Assembly (NCBI GenBank): GCA_945483375.1
Contig: CALYRQ010000003.1
Location: 1 to 14,503, forward strand
DNA: 14,503 nucleotides
Reading direction: 5' to 3'
Source of the DNA: an uncultured Elusimicrobia bacterium
GTDB lineage: Bacteria; Elusimicrobiota; Elusimicrobia; Elusimicrobiales; Elusimicrobiaceae
Part shown: piece after piece, positions 12,981 through 14,503 of the stretch
Layout of the letters: each line of letters opens with the position of its first letter
How positions within the stretch are numbered: position 1 is the first letter of the stretch
Program-made: the position numbers and the translations under genes
The notes under the pieces: model-generated
Told to the model about the DNA's origin: nothing
Seen by the model: the letters and a program-made list of their open reading frames with translations, nothing else
The model's database searches: none

Positions 12981-14464
12981 TTGGCAACTTTCCAGTGTTG
13001 GGTTTTGGCGGGCAGTTCTTTCTGGCGCGCCAGACAGGAACGCATAATTTGACGCGCTTCCACAAACGTATTTTTAAATTCTAAAGAATCGATAAATTTG
13101 TCGTGCCCCAAGCCGCCGGCAAGCACGTGGTCCGTCACGGCAAGGCGGTACGTTTCGCGCGGGCGTACCACGCGGCCGTTTTTTTCAAGAACAACCTGTT
13201 TGATTTTTTGTCCGGCGGGAGCGGCGGGATTATACGTAACGGTAAATCCGGCCGCTTGCGGGAAATTGTCTTTCTCGTTTAACGAGGCTTCCAGCGCGCG
13301 CAGAAGAGCGTCTCCGCGCATGGTTAAAAACGTGATATTATCCCCGTACGGATACGTTTTATATAAGTCGTACTCGCTGACACGCCCGGAGGGAAGCGGC
13401 GCGCGGATAGAGTCGGAATTGATGACCGCGCCGTCCAATTTGGCCCAGCGGTGCAGGCACAGCGCCAGCTGGGAGCCGAGTTCCGATTCGCGCGACAAAG
13501 ACGTTTCCAGCGCGTGCGGAAGGTCCGTCACACGGGCGTTCATTTTTTTGCGCGTTTCGTTTAAAAGCGTCTGCGCGCGGGAAGCGATTTGCGTGTCTTC
13601 GCCAAACGATTCCTTCAACAAAGCCACGTCCTCAAACGACACGCCGCGGAATTGGTTTGTCTTTTTATCAAACGAAAGGCGGACGTGGGCCACGCCGTCC
13701 AGCTTGGCGCCGGGATAGACGATAAATGTTTCGCCCACCTGGTCGGTTTCGGCGTTTTCCAAATCTTTATTGGCGCTTAAAATAAGGTTAATGCCACCGG
13801 CTTCGGCCGCCAGTTCCGCGTCGCCGGCAGAGCCGGAATCGCCCAGCGAACTCAGCAAAATAATGTAGTCTACGCCTTTTTCTTTTAACAGAGATACCAT
13901 TTTCTGCGCGCTTTCCACCGGGTCCTGCGCGCGGAAACCGGGCAGACGGGATTTATTTTTGTTAATGGCGGAAGCGCCGACTAAACCAAAAATCCCGATT
14001 TTGATGCCGTCCACGGTGCGGATTTGGTAATCGTGCATCGGCCAGGGAATGTTGTTTTCAAGCGTAAGGTTGGAAACGACAAACGGATAGGGAAGTTCGC
14101 GCACGACGGAACGCAAAGAGGGCCAGCCGTAGACAAAATCTTTATCGCTGACCGACGCCGCCGTATATGGGAGAGTCCCCGCCAGTTCGGCCACATACGC
14201 GCCCTTGGTCATGGAACCTTCCGGCGCGGAACCGAACCAGTTGCCGCCGTCAAAAAGGAGGAATCCGGGTTCCTGTTTATCCAAAAAACTTTTGAGTACG
14301 GCGTAACCGCCGGCTTCGCGGTTTTCCAAGCGGGGTTCGGGACGGGACCAATAGAATCCTTCCGCGTCGGCCGTATAAAAGACGTCAATCGTCTTTAACT
14401 CTTCCCGCACACAGCCGCCCAAAAGCATCCCCGCCGCACAAAAAACAAGTATCAAAAAACGCAT
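12977..14464 (-). CDS. 5'-nucleotidase/UshA-family lipoprotein with degenerate metal site
   Basis: A 495-residue lipoprotein with both halves of the UshA fold. The signal peptide ends in a lipobox LLGGC (Cys18). The N-terminal metallophosphatase domain (about 25-275) has lost most expected metal ligands: DAE (33-35) for DxH, GGNW (73-76) for the GD motif, SDKD (106-109) for GNHE, SSLG (205-208) for the histidine loop, and SANKD (230-234) for GHTH. The C-terminal nucleotidase domain (about 300-470) is better kept: NSDSIRAPLPSG (349-360), YPYGDNITFLTMRGDALLRALE and YRLAVTDHVLAGGLG. It may bind rather than hydrolyse nucleotides, or do something else. No close ribosome binding site is seen; GGGAG is about 20 bases upstream. 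It overlaps dusB. The upstream promoter is outside or at the window edge. Confidence 0.85.
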   Translation of the reverse strand: MRFLILVFCAAGMLLGGCVREELKTIDVFYTADAEGFYWSRPEPRLENREAGGYAVLKSFLDKQEPGFLLFDGGNWFGSAPEGSMTKGAYVAELAGTLPYTAASVSDKDFVYGWPSLRSVVRELPYPFVVSNLTLENNIPWPMHDYQIRTVDGIKIGIFGLVGASAINKNKSRLPGFRAQDPVESAQKMVSLLKEKGVDYIILLSSLGDSGSAGDAELAAEAGGINLILSANKDLENAETDQVGETFIVYPGAKLDGVAHVRLSFDKKTNQFRGVSFEDVALLKESFGEDTQIASRAQTLLNETRKKMNARVTDLPHALETSLSRESELGSQLALCLHRWAKLDGAVINSDSIRAPLPSGRVSEYDLYKTYPYGDNITFLTMRGDALLRALEASLNEKDNFPQAAGFTVTYNPAAPAGQKIKQVVLEKNGRVVRPRETYRLAVTDHVLAGGLGHDKFIDSLEFKNTFVEARQIMRSCLARQKELPAKTQHWKVAK

Positions 14465-14503
14465 ATTAACGCTGGTGGATTCTCCCGGTTTCCGGGGCCG
14501 AAA

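Overview
The window reads as chromosomal DNA of a fermentative gut-type bacterium with type IV pilins. The best guess is an Elusimicrobium-like member of the Elusimicrobiota. That placement is an inference from the pilin N-termini (GFTLIELLVVVLIIGILSAVALPQ), an Etf complex with an extra ferredoxin domain, and the overall style; there is no rRNA or other decisive marker. No tRNA, rRNA, CRISPR array, transposase or phage gene was seen.

Layout, left to right. (1) 1-789: the end of a dispersed repeat, then a prepilin gene with a poly-T promoter and an unusual leader, closed by a strong terminator. (2) 862-4493: an acyl-CoA dehydrogenase / etfB / etfA operon, probably a soluble electron-bifurcating enoyl-CoA reductase, because EtfA carries two [4Fe-4S] motifs. 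(3) 4494-4920: a gene-free stretch with two matched hairpins, a nested palindromic element and a small inverted repeat. (4) 4924-5508: a second prepilin gene with the same poly-T promoter and leader, ending in a bidirectional terminator shared with a small minus-strand ORF. (5) 5834-10499: a plus-strand operon of an orphan sensor histidine kinase, a polytopic membrane protein, a DEDDh exonuclease and phosphoglycerate mutase gpmI. (6) 10500-11050: about 550 bases with no gene but dense in hairpins and repeats. (7) 11053-14464, all minus strand: a degenerate 5'-nucleotidase-family lipoprotein overlapping a dusB-type tRNA dihydrouridine synthase, then rplM-rpsI from their own promoter.

The metabolic and ribosomal genes are ordinary and intact. 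The unusual material lies in the pilin control regions and the intergenic repeats. Both pilin genes have a 12-13 base T-tract inside the spacer of a plausible promoter, an arrangement expected of phase-variable expression. Both share a 45-base leader (37 identical positions) ahead of unrelated pilin bodies. One pilin reads through an inserted palindromic repeat. Several repeat families (a MITE-like palindrome, paired hairpins with compensatory stems, and a nested structured element) occur two or three times within 14.5 kb. All identifications come from reading the sequence; no database search was run.
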